Source of the DNA: Bacteroides sp.
Lineage (GTDB): Bacteria > Bacteroidota > Bacteroidia > Bacteroidales > Bacteroidaceae
Length of the DNA stretch: 22,280 nucleotides
Direction of reading: 5' to 3'
NCBI GenBank assembly: GCA_030151845.1
Contig: JASLCM010000178.1
Span: 1-22,280 of the forward strand
Part shown: piece after piece, positions 9,265 through 17,262 of the stretch
Layout: each line of letters starts with the position of its first letter
Position numbering within the stretch: the first letter of the stretch is position 1
Notes under the pieces: generated by a model
What the model was told of the DNA's origin: nothing
What the model saw: only the letters and a program-made list of their open reading frames with translations
Database searches by the model: none
Position numbers and translations under genes: made by a program

Positions 9265-9736
9265 ATTACACCTAACTATCATTTTTTAAGATTTGCTGAT
9301 TTAGTAACTTTTTTGGAGAAATATAAGCACTCTACATGTGCTGTTCATATGAAACTTTGTGAAAAAATATATGATTATTGAAATTACTTTGTGAATCTCA
9401 CCCACGTATGCGATTTATAAAGAGCTGTGTGGCTCGAACACGATTCATTGACCAGTTGAGATATGTTCCTAGTTCTAAATATCTAGTTGCAGACAAAAAC
9501 AGAAACAAATCAAAAAATCCATCAACAAGCTAACTATAACTCATGCAACACCTCTTGATTAAACTATAGAGGTTAAAGACGTTACCATAAAAGGTTAAAT
9601 ACCTGCCTTTAACTTCTGCCATCTTTCCTCAATTTTTGATAGTATTTGCAAAGTATTTGCAAAGTATTATGCTATTTAAAGGTAAAAAAAGGGTTTAAAA
9701 GGGCCTAAATGAGTATTGAAAATAGTATAAATAAAC
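9265..9736. other. AT-rich interval without a convincing gene
   Basis: About 470 bases between the thioesterase promoter and the tRNA terminator have no long open frame on either strand. They contain a tandem repeat at 9642-9663 and a 30-codon minus-strand frame at 9530-9622 that starts with ATG after GAGGAAAG. I do not recognise that peptide. The density of genes elsewhere makes this gap stand out; it may be decayed sequence or a small-RNA locus. Confidence 0.5.
9642..9668. repeat. Short tandem repeat, 11-bp unit
   Basis: GTATTTGCAAA occurs twice back to back (9642-9652 and 9653-9663), followed by a partial third copy, GTATT (9664-9668). On the minus strand each unit contains CTTTGCAAA-like sequence resembling an imperfect -7 box one base short of TAnnTTTG. 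Confidence 0.8.
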
Positions 9737-9770
9737 AAAAAAAGCAGCTACAAATACTTGTAACTGCTTT
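9737..9770 (-). terminator. Rho-independent terminator of tRNA-Pro
   Basis: Arms 9741-9747 and 9764-9770 pair perfectly (7 bp, AAAGCAG/CTGCTTT). After one mismatch, 9749-9753 pairs with 9758-9762, leaving a 4-nt loop. On the minus strand the stem runs into seven T residues (9743-9737). It lies 12 bp past the 3' end of the tRNA and fits its transcript. Confidence 0.85.
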
Positions 9771-9782
9771 ATTTTCAGAGTG

Positions 9783-9857
9783 TCGGGGTGACTGGATTCG
9801 AACCAGCGACCTCACGCCCCCCAGACGCGCACTCTAACCGGACTGAGCCACACCCCG
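9783..9857 (-). tRNA. tRNA-Pro, anticodon GGG
   Basis: A 75-nt cloverleaf can be drawn on the minus strand. The acceptor CGGGGTG pairs fully with CACCCCG, the discriminator is A, the D stem is GCTC/GAGT, and the T arm is GCTGG-TTCGAAT-CCAGT. The anticodon loop is CTGGGGG, giving GGG at positions 34-36 and G37 as usual for proline tRNAs. The anticodon stem CGCGT/GCGTG includes two G-U pairs. The 3' CCA is not encoded; the next bases are CAC, so CCA must be added after transcription. It has its own promoter and terminator. Confidence 0.95.
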
Positions 9858-9868
9858 TTTAACGCTTG

Positions 9869-9901
9869 CAAAAATACATTATAATTTGAATATTACAAAA
9901 A
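9869..9901 (-). promoter_or_regulatory. Bacteroidota promoter (-33/-7) for tRNA-Pro
   Basis: On the minus strand, TTTTTG at 9901-9896 matches the -33 TTTG element and TATTTTTG at 9876-9869 matches TAnnTTTG, with a 19-nt spacer. The -7 box ends 11 nt before the tRNA 5' end. This is the best two-element promoter match in the window. Confidence 0.8.
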
Positions 9902-9928
9902 CAACAGCATCTTTTATCACAAGCTTTC

Positions 9929-10987
9929 TTAAACTCCCATTGCCTCTCGATAAAAATCAAAGGTCTCAAATATTAACTCCTTGCTGGCTGTTTGATTGAG
10001 CTCAACTACACCAATATCAGATAACAGCGAAAAGTTAATATGAGGAGAAGTATTCTTCTTGTCGTGTAACATTAGCTCATACAGTTTTTCATAATCTCTA
10101 CAGTCAAAAGTAAAAGAACCAAAACTCTCTTTTATATAGTAGCAGGCAGCCATCATCGTCTCTTTTGGAAATCCACAGCATACCCGTGAAAGGTACAGCT
10201 CACATATCAAGCCCCATGCAACAGCATATCCATGAAGTACAGGGCGCTTATGTTGCAAAGCTAAACTCTCAAAAGCATGTCCCACCGTATGACCCAAATT
10301 CAGTGACTTACGCAGCCCTTTTTCCAAAGGGTCCTCTCTCACTATCTCTCTCTTAACTTCTATAGAACGCTCTATCAGCAAACTCAACTTTTCTTGATCA
10401 AAATCTCCAAGCAAATCAGTTTGAAGTAACTCTCTCCAATGCACTTCAGAGTCGATTAAGCCATGCTTTAGCATTTCAGCATAACCAGATAAAAGATTCG
10501 CTTTATCTAAAGTTTTTAAAAAGAACACATCCAGCAGAACCAAAGAGGCCGAATAAAAAGAACCTACTTCATTCTTTAATCCATTAAAGTTAATTCCTGT
10601 TTTTCCTCCAACTGCAGCATCAACCATAGCCAATAAAGTAGTCGGTATATTAATACATGAAATACCTCGCTTAAATGTAGCTGCAGCAAAGCCACCTAAA
10701 TCGGTAACAACTCCCCCCCCAAGGTTTACAAGACAAGACCTTCTTGTAGCTCCGTGAGAACTCAAATACCTCCAAACCTCACTCACAGCTTCTAAGTTCT
10801 TATTTTCATCTCCTGCCTCGATAGTTAACTGTTGAAAATCCAAAGCTAAATTTTCAGCTAAATGAGGTAAACATAGCTTTTCCGTTTTTGAATCGGTTAA
10901 AATAAAAATTTTATCGTATTCCTCTTGTTTCAGGAAGTCTCTCAACACTTCCACATAATTTTTACTAACCACTACTGTTTGTTTCAT
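9929..10987 (-). CDS. aroB: 3-dehydroquinate synthase
   Basis: AroB converts DAHP to 3-dehydroquinate, the second step of the shikimate pathway, using NAD+ and a divalent metal. The 352 residues show GGGVVTDLGGF (90-100) for NAD binding and TTLLAMVDAAVGGKTGIN (116-133). Metal ligands fit Glu171 in YAEMLKHG, His233 in NLGHTVGHA and His252 in LHGYAVAWG. Length is normal. The start follows a clear -7 box 21 nt upstream (11009-11016) and the gene is divergent from the membrane-protein gene at 11120. The tRNA promoter lies directly downstream of the stop, so aroB read-through into the tRNA is possible. Confidence 0.97.
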   Translation of the reverse strand: MKQTVVVSKNYVEVLRDFLKQEEYDKIFILTDSKTEKLCLPHLAENLALDFQQLTIEAGDENKNLEAVSEVWRYLSSHGATRRSCLVNLGGGVVTDLGGFAAATFKRGISCINIPTTLLAMVDAAVGGKTGINFNGLKNEVGSFYSASLVLLDVFFLKTLDKANLLSGYAEMLKHGLIDSEVHWRELLQTDLLGDFDQEKLSLLIERSIEVKREIVREDPLEKGLRKSLNLGHTVGHAFESLALQHKRPVLHGYAVAWGLICELYLSRVCCGFPKETMMAACYYIKESFGSFTFDCRDYEKLYELMLHDKKNTSPHINFSLLSDIGVVELNQTASKELIFETFDFYREAMGV

Positions 10988-11008
10988 TCTACTTCTCTAT
11001 TAATTTCA

Positions 11009-11016
11009 CAAATATA
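11009..11016 (-). promoter_or_regulatory. Bacteroidota -7 element for aroB
   Basis: The minus strand reads TATATTTG, an exact TAnnTTTG match, ending 21 nt before the aroB ATG. This predicts a short leader of about 15 nt. Confidence 0.6.
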
Positions 11017-11079
11017 GAGATTACTAATCAAGCCTTAAGAATTAAAGCCAAAGAATATCCATATTCTAAAGACAAAAAG

Positions 11080-11087
11080 TATCTTTG
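11080..11087 (+). promoter_or_regulatory. Bacteroidota -7 element for the 11120 gene
   Basis: TATCTTTG matches TAnnTTTG exactly and ends 32 nt before the ATG at 11120. It is divergent from the aroB promoter, 63 bp away. Confidence 0.6.
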
Positions 11088-11119
11088 TAGAGAATCAAAT
11101 TAGATAAAACAAACTCGAT

Positions 11120-11527
11120 ATGAAAGCCTATCTTCCACCCTTTTGTAAACCTCTTGGATATGTGTTTATGGGACTAGCTTTAATAGCTCCCTTTGTTCTA
11201 GCTATCTTTGGATACATTTCAGATGCAAACTTTCTTATAATAAAGGAGTCAACCAAATTAATTTTAATATTCTCTGCCTGCCTTATTCTCTTTGCCTATA
11301 ACCGAGAAGAAGACAAAACCATAGAGAAGTTAAGATCTTTAGCAGCTAGAGACGGTATCTTATTAACAACCTTCTTTCTTTTTGGTGGGATGTTGTACCG
11401 CATCTATACGCAAGACTCCATCACACTAGACACTTCATCTTTTCTCATTTTCTTAATTTTACAGGTACTTAGCTTAGAATACCGTACAAAAAAATATAAA
11501 ATTGAGAAAAAATTTCAAAAAAGATAA
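11120..11527 (+). CDS. Small integral membrane protein of unknown function
   Basis: I do not recognise the family. The 135-residue protein has four probable membrane segments (about 12-32, 43-60, 77-93 and 103-119). A charged cytoplasmic-looking loop sits between the second and third (NREEDKTIEKLRSLAARDG), and the C-terminal tail is lysine-rich. There is no signal peptide or known motif. The open frame is supported by a -7 box at 11080-11087, an ATG at the expected distance and coding composition like its neighbours. It lies 71 bp before the outer-membrane protein gene on the same strand and could be co-transcribed with it; no terminator hairpin was found between them. Confidence 0.75.
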   Translation: MKAYLPPFCKPLGYVFMGLALIAPFVLAIFGYISDANFLIIKESTKLILIFSACLILFAYNREEDKTIEKLRSLAARDGILLTTFFLFGGMLYRIYTQDSITLDTSSFLIFLILQVLSLEYRTKKYKIEKKFQKR

Positions 11528-11598
11528 TTTCAATTAAACTTCTCAAGGAATAAGCAGTCTTATCTAGGTATATTGACAAGTCAAACGAAACATATCAT

Positions 11599-14406
11599 AT
11601 GAGAAGAGTGCTAATTTCCCTATTATTATCTTGTATAGCAATCACACACCTATCCGCACAAGGAACTAAGGTAAGAGTAGCTATTGAAGGAACCGTTGTC
11701 GATGGCGAAGACAATTCTCCCATCCTTCAAGGTACTGTACAGTTGGTTAACCTACCTGATAGTTCCTACGTAACAGGAGCCGCAACACTGCAAGCAGGCA
11801 AGTTTAAACTCCCAGCAGTAGTACGTAAGAAGTACCTCTTAAAAGTGAGTTACATCGGCTATAAAACAAAGTTTATACCCGTCGATCTCAACAAAGCAAC
11901 TTCCTATAGCCACTCCGTTGGTACCATAAAATTAGAGTCTGATGCTGTACTTCTAAGCGAAGCTACAATTACAGCAGAGGCTCCTCAAGTGACAGTTTCA
12001 GAAGACACTTTAGTCTATAACTCCTCAGCCTATCGTGTTCAAGAAGGAGCAATGCTAGAAGAGCTTATCAAGAAACTTCCAGGTGCAGAGATTGATGCAG
12101 ATGGGAAAATTACAATCAACGGGCAAGAGGTAAAAAAAATCATGGTAGATGGTAAAGAGTTCTTTGCTAATGATCCTAAAGTAGCCATGAAGAACTTACC
12201 TGTAGACATGATAGAGAAGGTTAAATCCTATAAAAAACAAAGCGACTTAGCACGTGTAACCGGTATAGATGATGGTGAGGAGGAGGCCGTTATTGATCTC
12301 TCTGTTAAAAAAGGAATGAATCAAGGATGGTTTGGTAATGCCGATGCTGGTTATGGTAACCATGACAGGTACTTAGTAAAAGGAATAATTAACCGTTTTG
12401 CCGAAGGGAACCAGGCTACAGCTTTAGGGAATTTCAACAACATCAATGACAGAGGTTTTGGAGGCGGATGGCGCTCCTCTTTTCGAAGAAATAACGGAAT
12501 GGATGAGAAAAAAGAGGGTGGAGCAAACTTTGCCTACGCAACTAAAAAGATTGAAGTAGGTGGACACATTAATTATTCAGATACAGATACCGATTTAGAA
12601 TCCACTAGTACCTCGGAGACATTTATCCAAGATGGAAAATCATTCTCTAAAGGCAACTCTACTCAATTAAATAGAAATAGAAACTTCTCCTCCAACTTCA
12701 AGCTAGAGTGGAAACCCGACTCCCTTACCAACATTTTGTTTAGACCCTCTTTTAATTTTGGTAAATCAGATGGTTTTAGCGTACGAGACACTAGAACTGC
12801 AGAGTCTGATGAGTTTGATAGGTGGGAAGAACTTATTGAAGAGGACTTAGCAATCAATGAAAATAAGTCCCAAAATTCAAGTAAGGGAAGTACAGTAAAC
12901 ACTAGTGGCTATTTACAATTAAATAGAAAACTAAATAACAAAGGACGTAATTTAACACTGGCTCTAAACTATGGGCTTAACAATAACGACAATGACCAGA
13001 ATTTTTATTCTACCATAGAATATTTTAAAAAGGAAAAAACCGATAAAAGAGATCAGTTTATTACCAATAACAACAAAGGTTACAACTATCGTTTGGAGGC
13101 TACTTATAGTGAACCTATCCTAAAGAATAGATTCCTGCAGTTTAGATACAGCTATCAATACAGGTATCAAAAAACTGATAGGAAGACCTATGATCTCCTT
13201 GACTTTCAAGAGGGTGATCTATTAAATGACTATCTAAACCAGGATTTAAGTAAGTATGCAGAGAACAAATACGACAATCACAACATAGCTCTCTCACTTC
13301 GCACTATTCGTGAAAAGTACCAGTATAACATTGGAGTTAGCCTACAGCCTCAAAAGAACAGAATGGAGTATGAACAAGGAAATGTGAATGTGGATACTGT
13401 ACGGAATGTAGTTAATGTTACACCTACATTCGATTTTAGGTATAACTTTCACAAACAAAGTCAGCTAAGATTTAACTACTGGGGACGAAGTTCACAACCC
13501 AGTATGACCAACCTACTTCCAATCATTGATAATTCTAATCCATTAAACATTAGAGAGGGTAACCCTGGGCTAAAGCCCTCTTTTACCAATCGCTTTATGC
13601 TCTTTTACAACAACTACATAGCAAAGAGTCAGCAAGGTATAATGGCCCACCTTTTCTTCTCTAACACCATTAATAGCGTAAGCAATAAAGTTGTTTATGA
13701 TAAGGAGACGGGCGGACGAATAACTCGTCCTGAAAATACAAATGGTGATTGGAACCTAAGAGCTGTATTTAACTTTAACACCCCCTTCAAAAATAAGAAG
13801 TACACCTTCTCTACCTTTACAAGAGGAACTTATAATAACTTTGTGGGTTTTATTACTCCTGATAAAGAGAGTGAGCCTGAAAAAAACACAACCAAAAATC
13901 TAACATTGAGGGAGGGAATAAATACTGCTTACAGAAATGATGTCTTTGAGTTAGGAGTAAATGGTAGTATCACCTATAGCAACTCGAAAAATACACTACA
14001 GAAAAAAAGTGACAGAGAAACTTTCGACTACTCTTTTGGCATGAATACAGATATAAAACTCCCTTGGGACGTAACCTTTGCTAGTGATGCTTCATACCTC
14101 ATGAAAAAAGGATACAGTGAAGGCATGGACAGAAATGAGTTAATTTGGAACATTCAAGTAGCTAAAAATTTCTTAAAGAAGAAACAAGCAACAATTAGCT
14201 TACAAATCTTCGACCTCTTAAAGCAACAAAGTAATCTATCTAGAGCTATCTCTGCTAACTTGAGACAAGACACAGAATATAACACTATTAATAGCTACTT
14301 CATGGTACACTTCATCTATCGCCTAAATACTTTTGGCAAAGGAGGAAGTCAACCCAACATGCCACAAGGAAGAGGAGGACATGGTAGAGGTATGAGAAGA
14401 TTTTAA
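11599..14406 (+). CDS. Outer-membrane beta-barrel protein with carboxypeptidase-like regulatory domain
   Basis: The protein belongs to the Bacteroidota group annotated as outer-membrane beta-barrel or TonB-dependent-receptor-like proteins. A signal peptide (about 1-20, ending SAQG) is followed by a CarboxypepD_reg-like beta-sandwich (about 28-112). A plug-like segment (about 115-215) contains LEELIKKLPGAEIDADGKI and VDGKEFFANDPKVA. A long Asn/aromatic-rich barrel then runs to the end. The C-terminus is Gly/Arg-rich and ends in Phe, as expected for BAM-assembled barrels. I see no TonB box. There is no adjacent SusD gene, so it is probably not a glycan-uptake SusC. The substrate is unknown. The 935-residue length is normal for the group. 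No exact TAnnTTTG box occurs in the 71 bp upstream. Confidence 0.9.
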   Translation: MRRVLISLLLSCIAITHLSAQGTKVRVAIEGTVVDGEDNSPILQGTVQLVNLPDSSYVTGAATLQAGKFKLPAVVRKKYLLKVSYIGYKTKFIPVDLNKATSYSHSVGTIKLESDAVLLSEATITAEAPQVTVSEDTLVYNSSAYRVQEGAMLEELIKKLPGAEIDADGKITINGQEVKKIMVDGKEFFANDPKVAMKNLPVDMIEKVKSYKKQSDLARVTGIDDGEEEAVIDLSVKKGMNQGWFGNADAGYGNHDRYLVKGIINRFAEGNQATALGNFNNINDRGFGGGWRSSFRRNNGMDEKKEGGANFAYATKKIEVGGHINYSDTDTDLESTSTSETFIQDGKSFSKGNSTQLNRNRNFSSNFKLEWKPDSLTNILFRPSFNFGKSDGFSVRDTRTAESDEFDRWEELIEEDLAINENKSQNSSKGSTVNTSGYLQLNRKLNNKGRNLTLALNYGLNNNDNDQNFYSTIEYFKKEKTDKRDQFITNNNKGYNYRLEATYSEPILKNRFLQFRYSYQYRYQKTDRKTYDLLDFQEGDLLNDYLNQDLSKYAENKYDNHNIALSLRTIREKYQYNIGVSLQPQKNRMEYEQGNVNVDTVRNVVNVTPTFDFRYNFHKQSQLRFNYWGRSSQPSMTNLLPIIDNSNPLNIREGNPGLKPSFTNRFMLFYNNYIAKSQQGIMAHLFFSNTINSVSNKVVYDKETGGRITRPENTNGDWNLRAVFNFNTPFKNKKYTFSTFTRGTYNNFVGFITPDKESEPEKNTTKNLTLREGINTAYRNDVFELGVNGSITYSNSKNTLQKKSDRETFDYSFGMNTDIKLPWDVTFASDASYLMKKGYSEGMDRNELIWNIQVAKNFLKKKQATISLQIFDLLKQQSNLSRAISANLRQDTEYNTINSYFMVHFIYRLNTFGKGGSQPNMPQGRGGHGRGMRRF

Positions 14407-14462
14407 TAATCTTCTCACCTCCTTACTTTGTATAGCTCCCTTTTTTATTTACATTTATAACA

Positions 14463-14470
14463 TAGATTTG
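14463..14470 (+). promoter_or_regulatory. Possible -7 element immediately upstream of cls
   Basis: TAGATTTG matches TAnnTTTG exactly but ends only 5 nt before the cls ATG, so transcription would start at or beside the start codon. No -33 partner is seen. It may be a chance match, or the cls mRNA may be leaderless. Confidence 0.35.
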
Positions 14471-14475
14471 TTACA

Positions 14476-15915
14476 ATGATAGATTGGGGATCATTTCTTA
14501 ATAATTTTACACCAATTGCCTTTAACGTTATCTACTTTGGTGTGGTTATAGGAACAATAGCTGTGGTTATTTTAGACAATAGGAATCCTGTTAAAACCAT
14601 AGCATGGGTCCTTGTACTTCTCTTTTTACCCCTTATCGGTCTCATTATTTATTTCTTTTTTGGACGCACCGAACGAAGAGAGAAAATTATTAGCAATAAA
14701 AGCTATAGCAGACTTTTAAAAAAACCTAGAGCAGAATACTTGGCTCAAGATCAAGTAGACATACCAACCAAATACAATTCACTCATCTCTTTCTTCAAAA
14801 GAACTAACCAAGCCTATCCTTATGAAGGGAATGCAGTCACCTTCTATTCAGATGGTTATAGTAAGCTTCAAGCATTGATGCAAGAAATCTATAAGGCTAA
14901 AGAGCACATTCATATTCAATATTATATATTGATGGATGAAGCAATAGGCTACCTTCTTAGAGACCTACTAATAGATAAAGCGAAGCAAGGAGTGGATATT
15001 CGAGTTATTTATGACGACGTAGGTAGTTGGAAAACAAAAAATATTTTCTTTGATGAAATGCGAGATGCTGGTATTGAGGTTCGCAGTTTTTTACGTGTAC
15101 GATTCCCACTCTTTACAAGTAAAGTAAACTATCGTAACCATAGAAAAATAGTTGTGATAGATGGCCGCATTGGCTTTGTTGGCGGAATGAACATTGCAGA
15201 TAGGTACTTGAATGGAGGCCCATGGAGGAATTGGAGAGACTGCCATCTTAAAATAGAAGGTAAAGCAGTACATGGCCTACAAACAGCTTTTCTTCTAGAC
15301 TGGTTTTTTGTTGACCACACCTTATTAACCACTTCTAAGTTTTTCCCTCGAATAGAGCATCAAGGTGAGTCGTTGATGCAAATTGTAACAAGCGAACCCA
15401 TTAGCCCATGGAAAGAGATCATGAAAGGGTTAACAATGGCTATCTCTAATGCGCAAGAGTACTTCTACATCCAAACCCCATATTTTCTACCTACAGAACC
15501 TATTATGAATGCTTTAAATAGTGCGGCACTCGCTGGAGTCGACGTTCGTTTAATGATTCCTAAATTTGCAGATAGTAAAATAACTCACTACGGATCCTTG
15601 TCTTACATCAAAGAAGCCTTAGAGGCAGGTGTGAAAGTCTACTTTTTCGAAAAAGGATTCTTACACTCTAAACTGATGGTTTCTGACGATTGCTTCTCTT
15701 CGGTAGGGTCCACAAACATAGACTTTAGAAGCTTTGAGCATAATTTTGAAATAAATGCTTTTATGTATGATCAAGAGTCTGCAAAATCTGTGAAAGAGAT
15801 CTTCTTAAGAGATCAACGCAACTCTACACAGATTTTCTTAAAGAATTGGGAAAAACGCCCCTTTACACAAAGAGTGGTAGAATCCACAGTTAGACTCCTT
15901 GCCCCTTTGCTATAA
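14476..15915 (+). CDS. cls: Cardiolipin synthase
   Basis: This phospholipase-D-family enzyme forms cardiolipin from phosphatidylglycerol at the inner membrane. Two N-terminal membrane helices (about 14-34 and 39-62, the PLDc_N region) precede two HKD motifs: His222-Lys224-Asp229 in NHRKIVVIDG and His397-Lys399-Asp404 in FLHSKLMVSDD. Each is followed by the expected GGMN or GSTN element. The 479-residue length is standard for ClsA-type enzymes. The gene starts 69 bp after the outer-membrane protein gene, and its last 6 bp overlap the 3' end of rsmD on the opposite strand. Family assignment is firm; separation of Cls from other PLD-type transferases rests on the membrane domain and architecture. 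Confidence 0.94.
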   Translation: MIDWGSFLNNFTPIAFNVIYFGVVIGTIAVVILDNRNPVKTIAWVLVLLFLPLIGLIIYFFFGRTERREKIISNKSYSRLLKKPRAEYLAQDQVDIPTKYNSLISFFKRTNQAYPYEGNAVTFYSDGYSKLQALMQEIYKAKEHIHIQYYILMDEAIGYLLRDLLIDKAKQGVDIRVIYDDVGSWKTKNIFFDEMRDAGIEVRSFLRVRFPLFTSKVNYRNHRKIVVIDGRIGFVGGMNIADRYLNGGPWRNWRDCHLKIEGKAVHGLQTAFLLDWFFVDHTLLTTSKFFPRIEHQGESLMQIVTSEPISPWKEIMKGLTMAISNAQEYFYIQTPYFLPTEPIMNALNSAALAGVDVRLMIPKFADSKITHYGSLSYIKEALEAGVKVYFFEKGFLHSKLMVSDDCFSSVGSTNIDFRSFEHNFEINAFMYDQESAKSVKEIFLRDQRNSTQIFLKNWEKRPFTQRVVESTVRLLAPLL

Positions 15916-16467
15916 CTCCTCAAAAGGCATCTTAAAGATAGAGAAGTTTACACTACCATACTTTCTATGATCTACAAAGAGAGGATGATCATTAAATTTA
16001 TCAGTATCTCCATGTTCAAAAACTAAAAGTCCGCCAGGATTTAACATCCCTTTTTCTAAAATTAACTGTGGAAGCGTATTTAACTCTTTAAGGGCATAGG
16101 GAGGATCTGCAAATATAAAATCAAACTTCATTTTACAACTCGATATAAACTTAAAGACATCCCCACGTATTGGTTTACAGACATCTGTTCCTAACTTCTT
16201 TAAAACCTCTTTTATAAAGAGATAATGAGAGCGATCCTTCTCTACACTTAAAACCTCACTACAACCTCTAGATATTAATTCTATTGTTATACTTCCAGTA
16301 CCTGCAAATAGATCCAAGGCAACAGGCTTCTCCTCCTCAAAAGAGAGGTAGTTTGCGGTAAGAACATTAAAAAGGTTCTCTTTTGCAAAATCCGTCGTAG
16401 GCCTAGCCTTAAAAGTTTTAGGGACTTCAAATCTTCTTCTTCTATAAATTCCACTAATTACTCGCAT
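15910..16467 (-). CDS. rsmD: 16S rRNA (guanine(966)-N2)-methyltransferase
   Basis: RsmD methylates G966 of 16S rRNA in the assembling small subunit, using S-adenosylmethionine. The 185 residues start MRVISGIYRRRR, the family N-terminus, then RPTTDFAKENLFNVL (22-36), the SAM motif ALDLFAGTGS (50-59), SVEKD (74-78) and the catalytic motif DPPY (121-124). Length matches the family. Its start overlaps the end of the DUF3822-like gene by 10 bp, so it is the last gene of a three-gene operon. Its stop codon TAG sits inside the 3' end of cls, with no room for a terminator between them. Confidence 0.95.
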   Translation of the reverse strand: MRVISGIYRRRRFEVPKTFKARPTTDFAKENLFNVLTANYLSFEEEKPVALDLFAGTGSITIELISRGCSEVLSVEKDRSHYLFIKEVLKKLGTDVCKPIRGDVFKFISSCKMKFDFIFADPPYALKELNTLPQLILEKGMLNPGGLLVFEHGDTDKFNDHPLFVDHRKYGSVNFSIFKMPFEEL

Positions 16468-17252
16468 ACAGATATTTTTTGTAAGTCAAGATTTTCAAAC
16501 GGGTTCATAATATATACCTCTGAAACATATTTTTTAAAAGTAGCTGTAAGTTTCTCCTTTTGAAGCAAATCACCACACAGGTGCAGTTCATCTCTCAGTT
16601 GATTAAAACTCAGCTGCTTCCACACATAAAGAACATAATATACACAATCGGCTATCACCTTAGCATGAAAGGAGTTCACTAAAACAAGTTTCCCCTTTTC
16701 ATAACAAAAAACAGTAAGCACACCACTAGCCCAATGAGCGTATACTTTATTGGTATTTCCTAGTCTACTCTTAGTTGAGAAATACTCCAGTAAAGGCACC
16801 ACATATGAAACATAATTAGCGTCAGGAAATAAGGTTTCTAAAAATTGATAAGCACTTTTATCTACCCCATAAACAGCTACAGTATTACTGTTCATTAAAA
16901 CTGTGTATCGAACCAATTCATTCTCTACAGGCACCTGATTGTAGTAAAACACATCACTGCTGTATCTATCGTCAAACAGTTCCAAAGGTATAAGTGTATA
17001 TCTACTCTCAGTTAATAATATATTAATTTTTTTAAACTTATATTTCAAGTAGTTTGTCTTACCTAAAATCCGCCTTAGGTTAGCGGTAAGAGATAGACTA
17101 GGCTCTATCCCCCTCTCCTCAATTAAAGAGAAACTATCATCCAATGGATTATAAATATAAAAACAAAATCCACCCGTACTTAAACGGATGGATAATGTAT
17201 AATGCTCGGATTTTGAGAGGTCTAAACTCTCTATTCCAATTTCCTTTAACAT
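16458..17252 (-). CDS. DUF3822-like protein, possible PilM/GspL-like actin fold
   Basis: Recalled as the Bacteroidota-specific family annotated DUF3822, commonly next to rsmD; no search was run. I chose the ATG at 17252, giving 264 residues. A longer frame from 17309 would overlap the upstream gene by 47 bp, whereas this start leaves a 10-bp gap. The sequence has no signal peptide or membrane helix. Its pattern suggests two repeated RNase H/actin-like halves: YTLSIRLSTGGFCFYIY near the N-terminus, a later VYAHWASGVLTVFCYEKGK hairpin, and AVYGVDKSAYQFLETLFPDA followed by VVPLLEYF, recalling the central part of PilM/GspL. This fold reading is inference. Function is unknown; it is operonic with the membrane-anchored protein upstream and rsmD downstream. 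Confidence 0.8.
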   Translation of the reverse strand: MLKEIGIESLDLSKSEHYTLSIRLSTGGFCFYIYNPLDDSFSLIEERGIEPSLSLTANLRRILGKTNYLKYKFKKINILLTESRYTLIPLELFDDRYSSDVFYYNQVPVENELVRYTVLMNSNTVAVYGVDKSAYQFLETLFPDANYVSYVVPLLEYFSTKSRLGNTNKVYAHWASGVLTVFCYEKGKLVLVNSFHAKVIADCVYYVLYVWKQLSFNQLRDELHLCGDLLQKEKLTATFKKYVSEVYIMNPFENLDLQKISVCE

Positions 17253-17262
17253 ATTATTGAGA

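Noticed and set aside
9420..9460. Bases resembling tRNA fragments (TGTGGCTCGAACACGATTC)
   Set aside because: No cloverleaf can be drawn and the short matches to tRNA motifs are out of order.
9530..9622. Thirty-codon minus-strand frame as an integrase remnant
   Set aside because: The peptide start is suggestive of nothing I can name, no catalytic part follows, and no attachment-site duplication of the tRNA was found, so it is not listed as a pseudogene.
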